A model generated the notes under the pieces. The model searched no databases. It saw only the letters and a list, made by a program, of their open reading frames with translations, and was not told the DNA's origin. Of a stretch of DNA of 64,000 nucleotides, positions 49,069-59,193 are shown piece after piece; position 1 is the stretch's first letter, and the number at the start of each line of letters is the position of its first letter. Source of the DNA: Cryobacterium sp. PH29-G1 (GTDB lineage: Bacteria > Actinomycetota > Actinomycetes > Actinomycetales > Microbacteriaceae). Both the position numbers and the translations under genes were made by a program. The DNA is taken from NCBI RefSeq assembly GCF_030063365.1, contig NZ_JASISY010000005.1, positions 1 to 64,000 of the forward strand, in the 5' to 3' direction.

Positions 49069-51996
49069 TCAGTCCCTGCCGGTTAGTTTCCAGGCATCCT
49101 CGTCGTCCTCGGTGCCGTCCACCTCAGGATACCCCTGTGACATTTTCTCGACCGGGTCATCGGCGTAACGCGGGTCGGGTGCCGACCCGGTGCGAGCGTC
49201 GTCAGTCTGAGCTTTCAGGGCATGCTGTTCGTCATCGGAGCCGCGCAGGCGGGCGAGCACGCTGGGCAGCTGCTCCGCCGTCACGAGCACATCGCGCGCT
49301 TTGGAGCCCTCGGACGGGCCGACGATCTCCCGGGATTCGAGCAGGTCCATCAGGCGACCGGCCTTGGCGAAGCCGACGCGCAGTTTGCGCTGCAGCATCG
49401 AGGTCGACCCGAACTGGGTCGAGACGACGAGTTCCGCAGCGGCAAGCAGCACCTCGAGGTCGTCTCCGATATCAGAGTCGATCTCCTTGCGCGGGGCCAC
49501 CATGGAGACGTCGGGCCGGTAGTCCGGCCGGGCCTGCATGGTGACGTGCTTGACGACCTTCTCGATTTCTTCCTCGGTGACCCAGGCACCCTGCACGCGC
49601 ACAGCTTTGGAGGCGCCCATGGGCAGGAACAAGGCGTCGCCCTGGCCGATGAGCTTGTCGGCGCCGGGCTGGTCGAGGATGACTCGGGAGTCTGTGACGC
49701 TCGTCACTGCGAAGGCGAGTCTGGAGGGCACGTTGGCCTTGATCAGCCCGGTGACGACGTCGACGCTGGGTCGCTGGGTGGCCAATACGAGGTGGATGCC
49801 GGAGGCGCGCGCCAGCTGGGTGATACGCACGATCGAGTCTTCGACGTCGCGCGGAGCGACCATCATGAGGTCGGCGAGCTCATCGACGACGACCAGCAGG
49901 TACGGGTAGGCCTTGAGCTTGCGTTCGCTGCCGGCCGGAAGCACGATCTCCCCGTTGTTGACGGCCTTGTTGAAGTCGTCGATGTGTCGAAAACCGAAGC
50001 TCGCCAGGTCGTCGTAACGCATGTCCATCTCTTTCACGACCCACTGCAGCGCTTCGGCTGCCTTCTTCGCGTTCGTGATGATGGGGGTGATGAGGTGCGG
50101 TACGCCGGCATAGGCGGCAAGTTCGACCCGCTTCGGGTCGATGAGCACCATGCGCACGTCGCTCGGTTTGGCACGCATCAGCAGGCTCGTGATCATGGAG
50201 TTGACGAAGCTCGACTTGCCGGAGCCGGTGGAACCGGCCACGAGCAAGTGGGGCATTTTCGCGAGGTTGGCCATCACGAAGCCACCGCCGACGTCTTTGC
50301 CCACGCCGATGGTCATCGGGTGGGTGGCTTTGGTGGCGGTGCTTGACCGCAACACGTCGCCGAGGGTCACGATTTCGCGATCAACGTTGGGAATTTCAAT
50401 GCCGATCGCGCTTTTGCCCGGAATCGGCGAAAGAATGCGCACCTCGTTCGAGGCGACAGCGTAGGAGAGGTTCTTGCTCAAGGCGGTGACCCGCTCGACC
50501 TTGACTCCCGGGCCGAGTTCGATCTCATATTGGGTGACCGTGGGGCCGCGAGAGAACCCGGTGACCTTCGCATCGACCTGAAACTGACGCAATACCTCGG
50601 TGATCGATTTGACGACGACATCGTTGGCGGCGGAACGCGCCTTGGCCGGCGGGCCGGCCGTGAGAGTGGATGCGGCGGGAACGAGATAGGGAATGGCCGG
50701 GTGCGGATCGGTGGAGGCGAGCGGCGGCAGGGCTGCGCCGGAGGCATCCACTGCCTGGCTCAATTCGGGGAAGACATCGTCGAAGCCGGGAAGAACCTCG
50801 GTGGGTGCTGCCGGGTCATCTGAATGGAGGCCGGTGGACGGTGCCCCGCCCAGGTCGACCTCACCGGTGAACTGTTTGACGGCGAGCTCGGCCTTGCGCA
50901 GGTCCTCGAGCACCTCGGTGCCGTAGTGGTCCCGCTCGGGTGGTGCGGTGTGATCGGTGACGTCGGATTCGATGGCGCTGTCGAAACCGCCCTGCGACTG
51001 GCCGCCGCCCAGCAGAACGCTGAGCGGGTCGGCGGAGTCGGCGGTCGCTGCTCGGGTCTTGGCCGCGGCCTCCGCCTCCGCCTCGGTCGACAGCGCACTA
51101 CCGAAGTCGGGATCTTCTTCCCGCTTGCTGTTATTTCGGCGCCACCACGGCAGAGCGCCTTCGGCTTCATCGCCACTGCCGTCGACACCGTCAAGCTCCA
51201 CCTGTGCAGTCTTGCCCGGCTTGGCAGCCTTGGCTTCTTTGGCAGCTGCTCGTTCTTCGTCATCGGTCAATTGGGCGCCGAACAGCCAGTCATACAGTTC
51301 GCGGGAACGCTGACCGATCCGGTTCGGCGGAGTCTTGGTAATGATGAACAGGCTCAGGACCAGCAACAGGATGACGACGATCGTGGCACCGATGGACGTG
51401 GTCAGCATGATCAGGGGGGCGGCGATCATCCACCCGATGACGCCGCCGGCCAGTGCGAGGGCCGGCATGCCGTCTTGCGGTTGCGGCTGCACGCCGAAAA
51501 TGTGGCAGAGCCCGGAGATGGTCACCAGCAGCAGGCTGAGGCCGATGCCGATGCGACCGTTGTCGTGCACGGAACTGGGTTTGCGAAACAACCAGACGGA
51601 GAACACCAACAGGATGACCGGCAGGGCGAAAGCGACTCGGCCGAATAACCCCCCGAAGGTATACGCGTCAAGTTGCTGGGCGACGACGTTGTTGATCAGG
51701 AACCATTCCACGATGGCGCCGGAGACAGCCAGCAGCACGAGAAAGAACGGCAAACCGTCTCGGCGTTCGTCTTTGGAGAGTTTTTCGGGGCCGAGCGCAC
51801 GGGCGGCACCACCGGTGAGGTGGGCCAGGCCGGTCCAGATGCGGGCGCCGAGGCTCGGTTTCACTTCGACGGCGGTGAACTTGACGGTCTTCTGCGCGGC
51901 GGTTGCGCCGGCTCCGCGCGTGGTGGGTTTGCGCGCCGGAGCGCCCTTCGCTGCCGGGGTGCGGGCACGCCCGTTCGACTTAGTGCTCGTAGCCAT
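49069..51996 (-). CDS. ftsK: DNA translocase FtsK
   Basis: 975 aa. An N-terminal membrane domain of four helices (about 75-235) is followed by a ~230-residue acidic, Ala-rich linker. The motor starts near 470; Walker A is [17 protein letters not shown] and Walker B is [15 protein letters not shown]. The C-terminal gamma domain, [26 protein letters not shown], would read KOPS-type guide sequences. It pumps chromosome ends through the division septum. The start is an ATG with basic residues after it. Confidence 0.97.
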   Translation of the reverse strand: MATSTKSNGRARTPAAKGAPARKPTTRGAGATAAQKTVKFTAVEVKPSLGARIWTGLAHLTGGAARALGPEKLSKDERRDGLPFFLVLLAVSGAIVEWFLINNVVAQQLDAYTFGGLFGRVAFALPVILLVFSVWLFRKPSSVHDNGRIGIGLSLLLVTISGLCHIFGVQPQPQDGMPALALAGGVIGWMIAAPLIMLTTSIGATIVVILLLVLSLFIITKTPPNRIGQRSRELYDWLFGAQLTDDEERAAAKEAKAAKPGKTAQVELDGVDGSGDEAEGALPWWRRNNSKREEDPDFGSALSTEAEAEAAAKTRAATADSADPLSVLLGGGQSQGGFDSAIESDVTDHTAPPERDHYGTEVLEDLRKAELAVKQFTGEVDLGGAPSTGLHSDDPAAPTEVLPGFDDVFPELSQAVDASGAALPPLASTDPHPAIPYLVPAASTLTAGPPAKARSAANDVVVKSITEVLRQFQVDAKVTGFSRGPTVTQYEIELGPGVKVERVTALSKNLSYAVASNEVRILSPIPGKSAIGIEIPNVDREIVTLGDVLRSSTATKATHPMTIGVGKDVGGGFVMANLAKMPHLLVAGSTGSGKSSFVNSMITSLLMRAKPSDVRMVLIDPKRVELAAYAGVPHLITPIITNAKKAAEALQWVVKEMDMRYDDLASFGFRHIDDFNKAVNNGEIVLPAGSERKLKAYPYLLVVVDELADLMMVAPRDVEDSIVRITQLARASGIHLVLATQRPSVDVVTGLIKANVPSRLAFAVTSVTDSRVILDQPGADKLIGQGDALFLPMGASKAVRVQGAWVTEEEIEKVVKHVTMQARPDYRPDVSMVAPRKEIDSDIGDDLEVLLAAAELVVSTQFGSTSMLQRKLRVGFAKAGRLMDLLESREIVGPSEGSKARDVLVTAEQLPSVLARLRGSDDEQHALKAQTDDARTGSAPDPRYADDPVEKMSQGYPEVDGTEDDEDAWKLTGRD

Positions 51997-52104
51997 GAAA
52001 TAACGCTACCAAGCACCGGCGACATTCCCCCGACCCCACGCCCACGGCCTGCGCGACGGGCCGGTCCGACCTGCCCCTGACTGCCGCACGGTACATCCGC
52101 TGAT

Positions 52105-53328
52105 TCAATAGCGGATGGCGTCGATCACCTTCACCCGTACCGCGACCAACGCCGGGATGAGACCGGCCAGAGCACCGACGGCGCTCGCGCAGACCAGGCC
52201 GAGCACGGCCGCTTCGACCGGGAACGGGGGGAAGTCGGTGACCTGGCCCTGGCTGATGAAATTTTCGACGAACGGGCTTTTCACGATCAGAACGGCGGCG
52301 ATCACGCCCACGATACCGGCGACGACGGTGGCCACGACGCTTTCCATCATGACGGCGAAGAAGACCCGGCCGGCCGTCGCGCCGAAGCTACGACGAATGC
52401 CAATTTCCCGGATGCGCTGTTTAAGCGTGACCAGGGCAATATTGACCAGACCGAGCGCACCGAGCAGCAGAACCAGTCCGGCGATGGCACCGACCGTGAG
52501 CTTGAGCGACAGGTAGGGGTCGCCGTCTTGATAGGCCGCATAATCCTGGCGGTTCACCTGAACGAATGCCGCACTGCCGAGCGCACCCTGCACGTCACGT
52601 TGCAGAGCCGTCACGAGCGCTCCAGAGACATCAACGGGCACCCACAGTTCGTACGATGGCGGTCCGAATTGAAAGTTTGAGTCGGCGACGGGAGTCAGAG
52701 CGGTGAGCGCGTCGGCGAGCATGTACATGGCCGGTTCGGTCTCCCACGACAGCGCAGGGTAGACGCCGGTCACGACCGCCGTCGTGGTGCCGGTACCGAG
52801 GAGACTGATCGTCGGGTGGGTTCGGAGGTCCGGTCGGCCCAGTCGGTCCCAGAAGACGGTGTTAACGAGCACGGCCGGCGCGAGTCGGTTCTGATCATCG
52901 TCGGTGAACCAGTCGCCCTCGTCGAGGGTGACTCGGTGCATGGTGCCGTAGGGCGGGTCGACACCGATGGTCTGCACCGGCACGGCCCCATCGGTGAACT
53001 GCACCGTCTGGCTGATGTTGACGACACGGCTGGCATAGTCGATCTGGTACCGTTCGAGCGCGGTGCGCCAGATTTCGGGCATTTCGATCGGGGTGGAGCC
53101 ATCGTTCATCGAGGCCGACAGGTAGAGACTCGCGGCTCGTCCGCCCGCGCGTTCACTCTGTTCCACGGTCGCCTGCTGGGCGACCGCGCCGAGCCCGACC
53201 ACGGTGGTGATGGCGCAGACGGCGACCGCCACACCGATCAGTGACAGCATGACGCGGGTCTTGTGGATACGCACCTCCTGCCAGGCCTCGACGACCGAGC
53301 CCACCAGATTGCTCGCAAGGCGCTTCAC
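52105..53328 (-). CDS. MacB-type ABC transporter permease
   Basis: 407 aa. One membrane helix near the N-terminus (about 26-50), then an extracellular MacB-like core domain (about 55-270), then three C-terminal helices (about 280-400) with the FtsX-type region ITLKQRIREIGIRRSFGATAGRVF. The GTG start overlaps the ATPase stop (GTGA). Mechanotransmission type; the cargo (drug, peptide or lipoprotein) is unknown. Confidence 0.9.
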   Translation of the reverse strand: MKRLASNLVGSVVEAWQEVRIHKTRVMLSLIGVAVAVCAITTVVGLGAVAQQATVEQSERAGGRAASLYLSASMNDGSTPIEMPEIWRTALERYQIDYASRVVNISQTVQFTDGAVPVQTIGVDPPYGTMHRVTLDEGDWFTDDDQNRLAPAVLVNTVFWDRLGRPDLRTHPTISLLGTGTTTAVVTGVYPALSWETEPAMYMLADALTALTPVADSNFQFGPPSYELWVPVDVSGALVTALQRDVQGALGSAAFVQVNRQDYAAYQDGDPYLSLKLTVGAIAGLVLLLGALGLVNIALVTLKQRIREIGIRRSFGATAGRVFFAVMMESVVATVVAGIVGVIAAVLIVKSPFVENFISQGQVTDFPPFPVEAAVLGLVCASAVGALAGLIPALVAVRVKVIDAIRY

Positions 53329-54020
53329 GCCGGCACCGCGCTGGCGACCCGCAACACGCCGTGGTCCAGCCGAAAGTGCTGGGCGGCCCGAGCAGCGATG
53401 GCCGGATCGTGCGTGATGGTGACGAGGGCAGCTCCGGACTCGGTGGCGACCTCGTCGATGAGGTCCATCACCGTCTCACCGGTTTCAAGGTCAAGCGCGC
53501 CGGTGGGTTCGTCGGCGAGAATCAGCCGCGGGCCACGCACCAAGGATCGGGCGATTGCCACTCGCTGCTGTTCGCCGCCGCTCAGACGGTCGGGCAGAGA
53601 GGCGAGCCGGTCGCCGAGGTCGACCCGTTCGAGCATCGCCGTGGCGATGCGGGCGCGCTGCCAAAACTGGCGGCCCTCGGCGTAGAGCAGCGGGGTCATC
53701 ACGTTTTCGAGGGCGGTGCGCCCCGGCAACAGGTTGAACTGTTGAAAGATGAAACCGACCTCGCGGCCACGCAACCGATCGCGCGCGCCGGAGGACAGCG
53801 ACTGCACTGCGCGGTCCTCGAACAGCATCGTGCCGCTCGTCGGGCTGTCGAGCAGCCCGAGTAGGTTCAGCAGCGTGGTCTTGCCCGACCCTGAACGGCC
53901 AACGATCGACACACGGTCCCCGACGTTCACCACCAGGTCGACGCCGGAGAGGATGGTGAGCGGTGGCGCATCGATGAGCTGCACCGTGCGAGTGACTCCC
54001 TCGAGGTGTAGCAGGGTCAT
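53325..54020 (-). CDS. MacB/LolD-type ABC transporter ATP-binding protein
   Basis: 231 aa from the ATG at 54020, which overlaps the stop of the adaptor gene (ATGA). Walker A GRSGSGKTTLLNLLGLLDSPTSG, signature [15 protein letters not shown], Walker B RLILADEPTGALD and H-loop TITHD are complete. The LGLLD and ADEPTGALD forms are typical of the MacB/LolD/FtsE group. Confidence 0.93.
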   Translation of the reverse strand: MTLLHLEGVTRTVQLIDAPPLTILSGVDLVVNVGDRVSIVGRSGSGKTTLLNLLGLLDSPTSGTMLFEDRAVQSLSSGARDRLRGREVGFIFQQFNLLPGRTALENVMTPLLYAEGRQFWQRARIATAMLERVDLGDRLASLPDRLSGGEQQRVAIARSLVRGPRLILADEPTGALDLETGETVMDLIDEVATESGAALVTITHDPAIAARAAQHFRLDHGVLRVASAVPA

Positions 54021-55078
54021 TGCGAAATCCCGCTGCTGGAAACGCTGGGCCCGAAGCACACTTCGCTGCCGTCGGGCTGCAGATCGCAACCGCCGGAGCC
54101 CGGCGGAACGGCGCTGGCCCCCGGCACGAACTGGTTGATCAGGTCGCCTTCGACGAGTCCGTCGATGACCTGCACGTTGATTCCGTCGGTCATACCGAGC
54201 GTCACCGGCCGTTCCTCGGTGCCGCCGCCGGGCAATACGAACCAGACGACGCCGGTTTCGGCCGAACCTTTGACGGCCGTCGTCGGTACGACCAGTACGT
54301 TCTCGGCCAGGCCGGCGGCGATCGTGATTTGAGCGGCCAACCCGGAGAAGACGGTCACCTCGGCCGGAATGGCACAGGTGACCGTGGTGCCACTCGTGCC
54401 GGGATCGGCGGAGCCGCCGTCACCGACGGTTCCAGCGCCGGCCAGCGGCGAGGTAATGGTCAAACTGGTGCAGGTAAACGGCGCCGGCCCGTTTGTGATG
54501 GTGACGGTCGCCTCGGTCGGCTTTGTCAGCAGGCGATACTGCTGCTCGGGGCTCAGAGCGCCGCTCACCGAGAAGCTCGGCGGGGCGACCTGGCCGGTGG
54601 AATCCCCCACGGCCACGCTCTGACCATGGATCACACCGAGCGCGCTGAGAACGCCGCTGATCGGCGCGAGCACCTTGGCAAAGGTGACCACGGGCTTCGG
54701 CTGGGTGATGGTGATGTTGCCGTCGGCATCCGTTGATTCGACGGGGTCTTTGATCGTCTCGACTCGGATGTCATAAATCTTGTCGCCCGAGTTCACGGCC
54801 TGACCGGCCGTCACGAAGATCTCGTCGACCGTGCCGACGGCGGTTGATTTCACGGCGACCGCCGGGTCGGCGCTCACGGTGCCGGGCAGGGTCACGTCGT
54901 TTTTGACGGTTCCGATGGCCACCGGAATCTCTGGTTCGACGACGACGCCGGTTGGTTCGGCCGGGTTGCGTTCTGGCGCGCTGTCGGGGTAGAAAGCGAC
55001 CTTGACGAGGGCAACGGCGATGGCCGCAACGAAGATGAGCCGAAGGATGGGAAACACCCATTTGCGTGCAACGTTCAC
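54017..55078 (-). CDS. efflux adaptor (HlyD/MacA-like membrane fusion protein)
   Basis: 353 aa from the GTG at 55078, just behind GGGGAG; a GTG 12 nt upstream lacks such a site. One N-terminal membrane helix (about 8-27), then a beta-barrel/lipoyl region split by the sequence VVTFAKVLAPISGVLSALGV and a C-terminal VPTTAVKGSAETGVVWFVLPGG barrel. The tail is Gly/Ser/Pro-rich with two Cys. It is first in a three-gene operon with ATPase and permease. In a Gram-positive envelope it likely links to the wall space instead of an outer membrane channel. Confidence 0.85.
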   Translation of the reverse strand: MNVARKWVFPILRLIFVAAIAVALVKVAFYPDSAPERNPAEPTGVVVEPEIPVAIGTVKNDVTLPGTVSADPAVAVKSTAVGTVDEIFVTAGQAVNSGDKIYDIRVETIKDPVESTDADGNITITQPKPVVTFAKVLAPISGVLSALGVIHGQSVAVGDSTGQVAPPSFSVSGALSPEQQYRLLTKPTEATVTITNGPAPFTCTSLTITSPLAGAGTVGDGGSADPGTSGTTVTCAIPAEVTVFSGLAAQITIAAGLAENVLVVPTTAVKGSAETGVVWFVLPGGGTEERPVTLGMTDGINVQVIDGLVEGDLINQFVPGASAVPPGSGGCDLQPDGSEVCFGPSVSSSGISQ

Positions 55079-55199
55079 GTCACTCCCCACGCGGCTGACC
55101 CGACGTGGATCATGCTCGATGGGGCGATCCTAGCGTTTTGCGAGCGGATGCGCCTCAACCGGCGCTCGGGAGGTGGCCCGGGCACAGTCGCGGACGGGC

Positions 55200-55570
55200 A
55201 CGGCAGTGGACGGGCACGGCAGTGGATGCAGGTTGGTGGCGGTGGTGGGGCCGCCGAATTGTTTGTCGCGGGTGTGGTCGAGATCGAAATGTCGGGCGGA
55301 GCGATTGCAGCCGTGAAACCGGCAGGCGCACGGCGCACGGTGATGCTGTCGGGGTGGAAGCGTTCGCGGAGTTTGCGGGCTTTGCCGTCAAACTGGGTCG
55401 GGGTGAGACGTTTCGCGTGGGGCAGCAGCACCTGCCCGATCTTCAACAGAGAAGCATCAGTCCGCGAATTGCTCGTCGTGGAGGCCATCGAAGAACGAAT
55501 CGGCGGAGAACGAATCGGCGGAGAAGGAATCGGCGGAGCCCGGCTGGGAGAATTCGCCGCTTTGACTCAT
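55200..55570 (-). pseudogene. degraded DUF222/HNH endonuclease (13E12-type)
   Basis: From the ATG at 55570 the frame reads MSQSGEFSQPGSADSF and stops at about 55457. A second frame (55449 to about 55330) gives LLKIGQVLLPHAKRLTPTQF and RKLRERFHPDSIT, which match DUF222. A third frame (55330 to about 55214) gives CRFHGCNRSARHFDLDHTRD followed by GGPTTATNLHPLPC, an HNH motif without its final Cys-x-x-His-His. So three pieces of one protein survive in different frames with large internal deletions. Upstream, TCGACT-N17-TACAAT is a good promoter relic. Three 15-bp repeats encode the SADSF runs (about 55500-55545). Confidence 0.8.
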
Positions 55571-55716
55571 GCTCTCATTGTACCAAAACCATGCGCCGGA
55601 GTCGAGGGATTCTCAGATAAATTGCGACGTCTGTGCGAAGGTGCATTCGGGCGCGATGATCACCTTCAAGCGACAGCCTCGAGTTGTGCGATGGCGAGTT
55701 CGGCGAGCGGGTTGCT

Positions 55717-56694
55717 TTAGCGGGTGGTACCGGCGACCTTCGGCAGCGATCCGCCGGCGGCCGCGTTGCGGTCGGGACGGAAATTGGAGAAGTCCACGCC
55801 GGGGATGTTTTTGACCAGCGACAGTTCGTCTTCGATCTGGGCCGCCTCTGAGTCTTCCGGTCCGACCAGGGGCAGACGCACGCGCGGGCTGCCGATGCGG
55901 CCGAGGCCGTGCAGGATGTACTTCACGGCGACGGTACCGGGAACGTGGGTGCTGACGGCGCGCACAAGCGGTTCGAGCATCTGGTGCGCGGCGGTCGCAA
56001 CCTTGAGGTCGCCACGATTGACCGCGTCGACCATGTGCCGGTACGGGGTCGCCGTGATGTTGCCGGTGACGCCGATGAGGCCGGTCGCACCGATGGCCAG
56101 ATGGCCGAGAACGTTGGGGTCATCGCCCGAGAAGTACATAAGGTCGGTTTGGTTGAGCACCCGGCTGGCCTGGGCAAAGTCCCCCTTGGCGTCTTTGATC
56201 GCCAAAATATTGGGGTGCTTCGCCGCACGCAGGATGGTCTCGTAGGCGATGGCCACACCGGTGCGGCCGGGGATGTCGTAGAGAATGACAGGCAGATCCG
56301 TGGCATCCGCGATCATGCGGAAGTGCGTGAGGATACCAGCCTGAGTGGGCTTGTTGTAGTACGGGGTGACGATCATATTGCCGTCGGCACCGGCCTTTTC
56401 GCTTTGGCGGGCAAGCTGCATGGCGTGCGCGGTCTCGTTGGAACCACCACCGGTGATGATCTTGGCCCGGCCGTTCGCGACCGACTTGCCGACCTCGACC
56501 AGACGGATTTTCTCCGGGTCGGTCAGTGTGCTCGTCTCACCGGTCGTGCCCGTGACCACGATGCCGTCGGCGCCGGCGTTGATGACGTCGTCGATGTGTT
56601 TCTCCACCCCGGCCCAGTCCACTTCGCCATCAAAAGTAAACGGGGTGACCAGCGCAACCAGCACCTGGCCAAAGGGATTCGTAGAGGTAGACAC
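55717..56694 (-). CDS. dapA: 4-hydroxy-tetrahydrodipicolinate synthase
   Basis: 325 aa from the GTG at 56694; homologues begin in this region and the upstream frame is unconserved. It condenses pyruvate with aspartate semialdehyde. The Schiff-base Lys is in LAIKDAKGDFAQ (about 165-176), Tyr in VILYDIPGRTGV, and GTTGETSTL and PYYNKPTQAG are typical. A ~25-residue C-terminal tail follows. It lies 47 nt after thyX on the same strand. Confidence 0.95.
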   Translation of the reverse strand: MSTSTNPFGQVLVALVTPFTFDGEVDWAGVEKHIDDVINAGADGIVVTGTTGETSTLTDPEKIRLVEVGKSVANGRAKIITGGGSNETAHAMQLARQSEKAGADGNMIVTPYYNKPTQAGILTHFRMIADATDLPVILYDIPGRTGVAIAYETILRAAKHPNILAIKDAKGDFAQASRVLNQTDLMYFSGDDPNVLGHLAIGATGLIGVTGNITATPYRHMVDAVNRGDLKVATAAHQMLEPLVRAVSTHVPGTVAVKYILHGLGRIGSPRVRLPLVGPEDSEAAQIEDELSLVKNIPGVDFSNFRPDRNAAAGGSLPKVAGTTR

Positions 56695-56741
56695 GAAGTA
56701 CAGGCTATCGTCTCCGTGCCCCTTGCCGGAATTAGGGGTTC

Positions 56742-57479
56742 TTAGGGGGAAACTCGACCGTTTTTGTTGAAGGCGGCGTAGGTGAGGGGCATCAGGGTTT
56801 CGAAGTGGGTTTCCATCTGCTCGGCACACATTTCGATCTCACGCTGCGGAAACGATGGGAACGACGAGCCCTCGCGCTTGGTGCGCAGGCTGAGAAAGTT
56901 CATGAGCGAACGCGCGTTGAGTGTGACGTACATCGACGAGTAGATGTTCAACGGCAGCACGATGCGGGCGACCTCGCGGGCGACGCCGGCTTCGAGCATC
57001 CGCTGATAGGCCTCGTAGGAGTGAATCGCGGCGGCGCGGGTCTGCTGTTGCACGAGCGCAGTCTGCTCGGCCGAACCGGGCAGAAAGTCGTAAGCGCCTG
57101 GCTTGCCAACCTGGATGAGGTTGCGCTGCTCGGAGGGAACGTAGAACACCGGGGCAAGCTCCCGATAGCGGCCCGATTCCTCGTTGTAGGAGGCGATCCG
57201 GTGCCGCATGAACTCGCGGAACACAAAAATGGGGGCGCGCACGTAGAACGTCATGGAGTTGTGTTCGAACGGCGAGCCGTGCCGATCGCGCATGAGGTAG
57301 TTGATCAACCCGCGATCACGCTTCTCATCGACCTCACTCTCGGCACCGCTCAGCTGGCTCTGCTCCAGGGTCTGCTCGCCCAGGGTCGATACCCGGGCAG
57401 CGAACAGCACGTCGGAGTCGTGGGCGCTCGCGCGCACCAACTCCACGGTCATTTCAGATCGAAACTCAATTTCAGACAC
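56742..57479 (-). CDS. thyX: flavin-dependent thymidylate synthase
   Basis: 245 aa. The ThyX signature RHRxxSxNExSxR is matched as RHRIASYNEESGR (about 92-104). It uses FAD and NADPH to make dTMP. PFEHNSMTFYVRAPIFV and NARSLMNFLSLRT are further conserved parts. It is followed by dapA, the standard actinobacterial pair. Confidence 0.97.
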   Translation of the reverse strand: MSEIEFRSEMTVELVRASAHDSDVLFAARVSTLGEQTLEQSQLSGAESEVDEKRDRGLINYLMRDRHGSPFEHNSMTFYVRAPIFVFREFMRHRIASYNEESGRYRELAPVFYVPSEQRNLIQVGKPGAYDFLPGSAEQTALVQQQTRAAAIHSYEAYQRMLEAGVAREVARIVLPLNIYSSMYVTLNARSLMNFLSLRTKREGSSFPSFPQREIEMCAEQMETHFETLMPLTYAAFNKNGRVSP

Positions 57480-57601
57480 CGCTTCAGGCTAGCCGGTCTG
57501 CCAGCCAGTCTGCTGGCCGGTCTGCTGACCAAAACTCCCCGCGCGCGTAATCTCTCGTCACAGTCCGCCGAACCAGTCCGACCCCGCGTAGCGTCGAGAT
57601 C

Positions 57602-58075
57602 ATGAACCCCCTCGAAGCGATCGGCCTGCTGTTCGCCCTGTTGGCCGTCACGACAATTCTGGGTTTGGTCTGGCGTGCACACCAGGGTCGAGTGGCCCGG
57701 GGAACCGGCGACGTCATCACCCCAGCGGATGTTTCCAGCACGATCGCTTTCGGCCGCGAAGCCACCCTCCTGCAGTTTTCGACCGAGCTGTGCGCCCGAT
57801 GCCCGGGCACCCGTCGCCTGCTTGGCACCGTGGCCGAGGCCAACCCGGGCGTGGTGCACGTGGACGTGGATCTCACTCACCGGGCCGATCTGGCAAACCG
57901 ATATGCCATCTTGCAAACACCGACCACGCTGATTTTGGATGGCGCTGGGCGGGTGCGAGCCCGCGTGGGAGGAGCGCCGAACCGTGCCGATATCCAGGCG
58001 ACGCTGACCACAATCGCGCCGGGCGCCAGCGCCGGCACCCTCAGCACGGCGGGGAGTTCGCGTGTCGGCCTCTGA
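57602..58075 (+). CDS. membrane-anchored thioredoxin-like protein
   Basis: 157 aa. One N-terminal membrane segment (about 5-24) then a thioredoxin fold with the active site CARC at residues 64-67 and the cis-Pro in ILQTPTTLIL. It lacks the classical CGPC. It is likely a thiol-disulfide oxidoreductase facing the cell surface or membrane. It overlaps the DUF4395 gene by 14 nt, so the two are coupled. Confidence 0.85.
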   Translation: MNPLEAIGLLFALLAVTTILGLVWRAHQGRVARGTGDVITPADVSSTIAFGREATLLQFSTELCARCPGTRRLLGTVAEANPGVVHVDVDLTHRADLANRYAILQTPTTLILDGAGRVRARVGGAPNRADIQATLTTIAPGASAGTLSTAGSSRVGL

Positions 58076-58589
58076 GACCCCACCGGGGACACCCGCGACG
58101 ACCGAAACGCCCATCAGCACCGGGCGCCCTCGACTCGACCCACGCGGGCCGCGTTTTGGAGCAGCCATTACGGCCGTGTTGTTGTTGGCCGTGATTTTTC
58201 TGTCGCTCGTGGAAGCTTCCACCGCCGCGCTGACCCTGTTGGCAGCACTCACCGCCCTGTTCGCCTGGGGCGCATTCGCCGGAGCGGGCCGACACCCCTA
58301 CGGCGTGTTGTTCAAAACTTTTGTGCGCCCGCGCCTCGCTCCCCCGACCGAGCTCGAAGACGCCGCGCCGCCGACCTTCGCGCAGGCTGTCGGCCTGGCC
58401 GTCACCCTGGTCGGCCTCGCGCTGGGCCTGGCCGGACTGCCCGCCGCCGTCAGCATCGCGGCGGCCGCAGCATTTGTCGCTGCCTTTCTGAACGCGGTCT
58501 TTGACTACTGCCTGGGCTGCCAGATCTACCTGCTGCTCGTGCGCTCCGGCGTGCTGAATCGAGCCAGTGGAGCCGTCGACGACGCCTGA
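58062..58589 (+). CDS. DUF4395 membrane protein
   Basis: 175 aa from a GTG. Four hydrophobic segments (about 33-52, 54-75, 105-126, 128-148) with a conserved CLGC pair near the C-terminus (Cys150, Cys153) at the end of a helix. Residues 77-93 (GRHPYGVLFKTFVRPRL) are a family signature. The Cys pair could pass electrons to the thioredoxin-like partner; this is inferred from gene pairing. Confidence 0.85.
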   Translation: MSASETPPGTPATTETPISTGRPRLDPRGPRFGAAITAVLLLAVIFLSLVEASTAALTLLAALTALFAWGAFAGAGRHPYGVLFKTFVRPRLAPPTELEDAAPPTFAQAVGLAVTLVGLALGLAGLPAAVSIAAAAAFVAAFLNAVFDYCLGCQIYLLLVRSGVLNRASGAVDDA

Positions 58590-58752
58590 ACGTCGGTTCT
58601 CGCTCAGCTGGCCGCGGCCCGGACACGCCCGACCCGCATATATTCACGCCGCCCGGGCGTGTCGGTTGTCTCTCAGCCGTTTCCCAGACGGGACTCGTTC
58701 GCGGGGCAGGTCCGACGGATAGGGTGGGATTCAAACACCTGGAGGTAACACC

Positions 58753-59184
58753 ATGCCCACGACGCTCACCAGTGAAGCAACCACCGTATGGACCGGCGAC
58801 CTGACGACCGGTGCCGGCACCGTCACCCTCGATTCCTCGCACGCCGCCGAATTCGCGGTGAATTGGAAGGCCCGCGCTGAAGGTGTTTCGAATACGACCA
58901 ACCCCGAGGAACTGCTCGGCGCCGCCCACGCGGCCTGCTTTTCAATGGCTTTGGCCAATGCGCTTGGCTCTGCCGGGCATGTCCCCGAGAACATCCAGAC
59001 CACCGCGGCCGTAACGTTCGCTGCCGGTACCGGGGTCGTTGGCAGCCACCTGCTGGTGAGCGCGAAGATCCCCGGCCTGACCGAGGCCGAGTTCGAGGTT
59101 TTCGCTCAGGATGCCAAAGAGAACTGCCCGATCTCGAAGGCGCTCGCGGGCATTCCCATCACCATCGAAGCCGAGCTGGCCTAA
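58753..59184 (+). CDS. OsmC/Ohr family peroxiredoxin
   Basis: 143 aa. The two redox cysteines are Cys62 (AHAACFSMALA) and Cys125 (AKENCPISKAL), the arrangement of the OsmC branch, which reduces organic hydroperoxides. A good GGAGG (at 58740-58744) precedes the ATG. It is 9 nt before the epimerase gene and follows the thioredoxin-DUF4395 pair by 163 nt. Confidence 0.93.
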   Translation: MPTTLTSEATTVWTGDLTTGAGTVTLDSSHAAEFAVNWKARAEGVSNTTNPEELLGAAHAACFSMALANALGSAGHVPENIQTTAAVTFAAGTGVVGSHLLVSAKIPGLTEAEFEVFAQDAKENCPISKALAGIPITIEAELA

Positions 59185-59193
59185 GCCACACCG

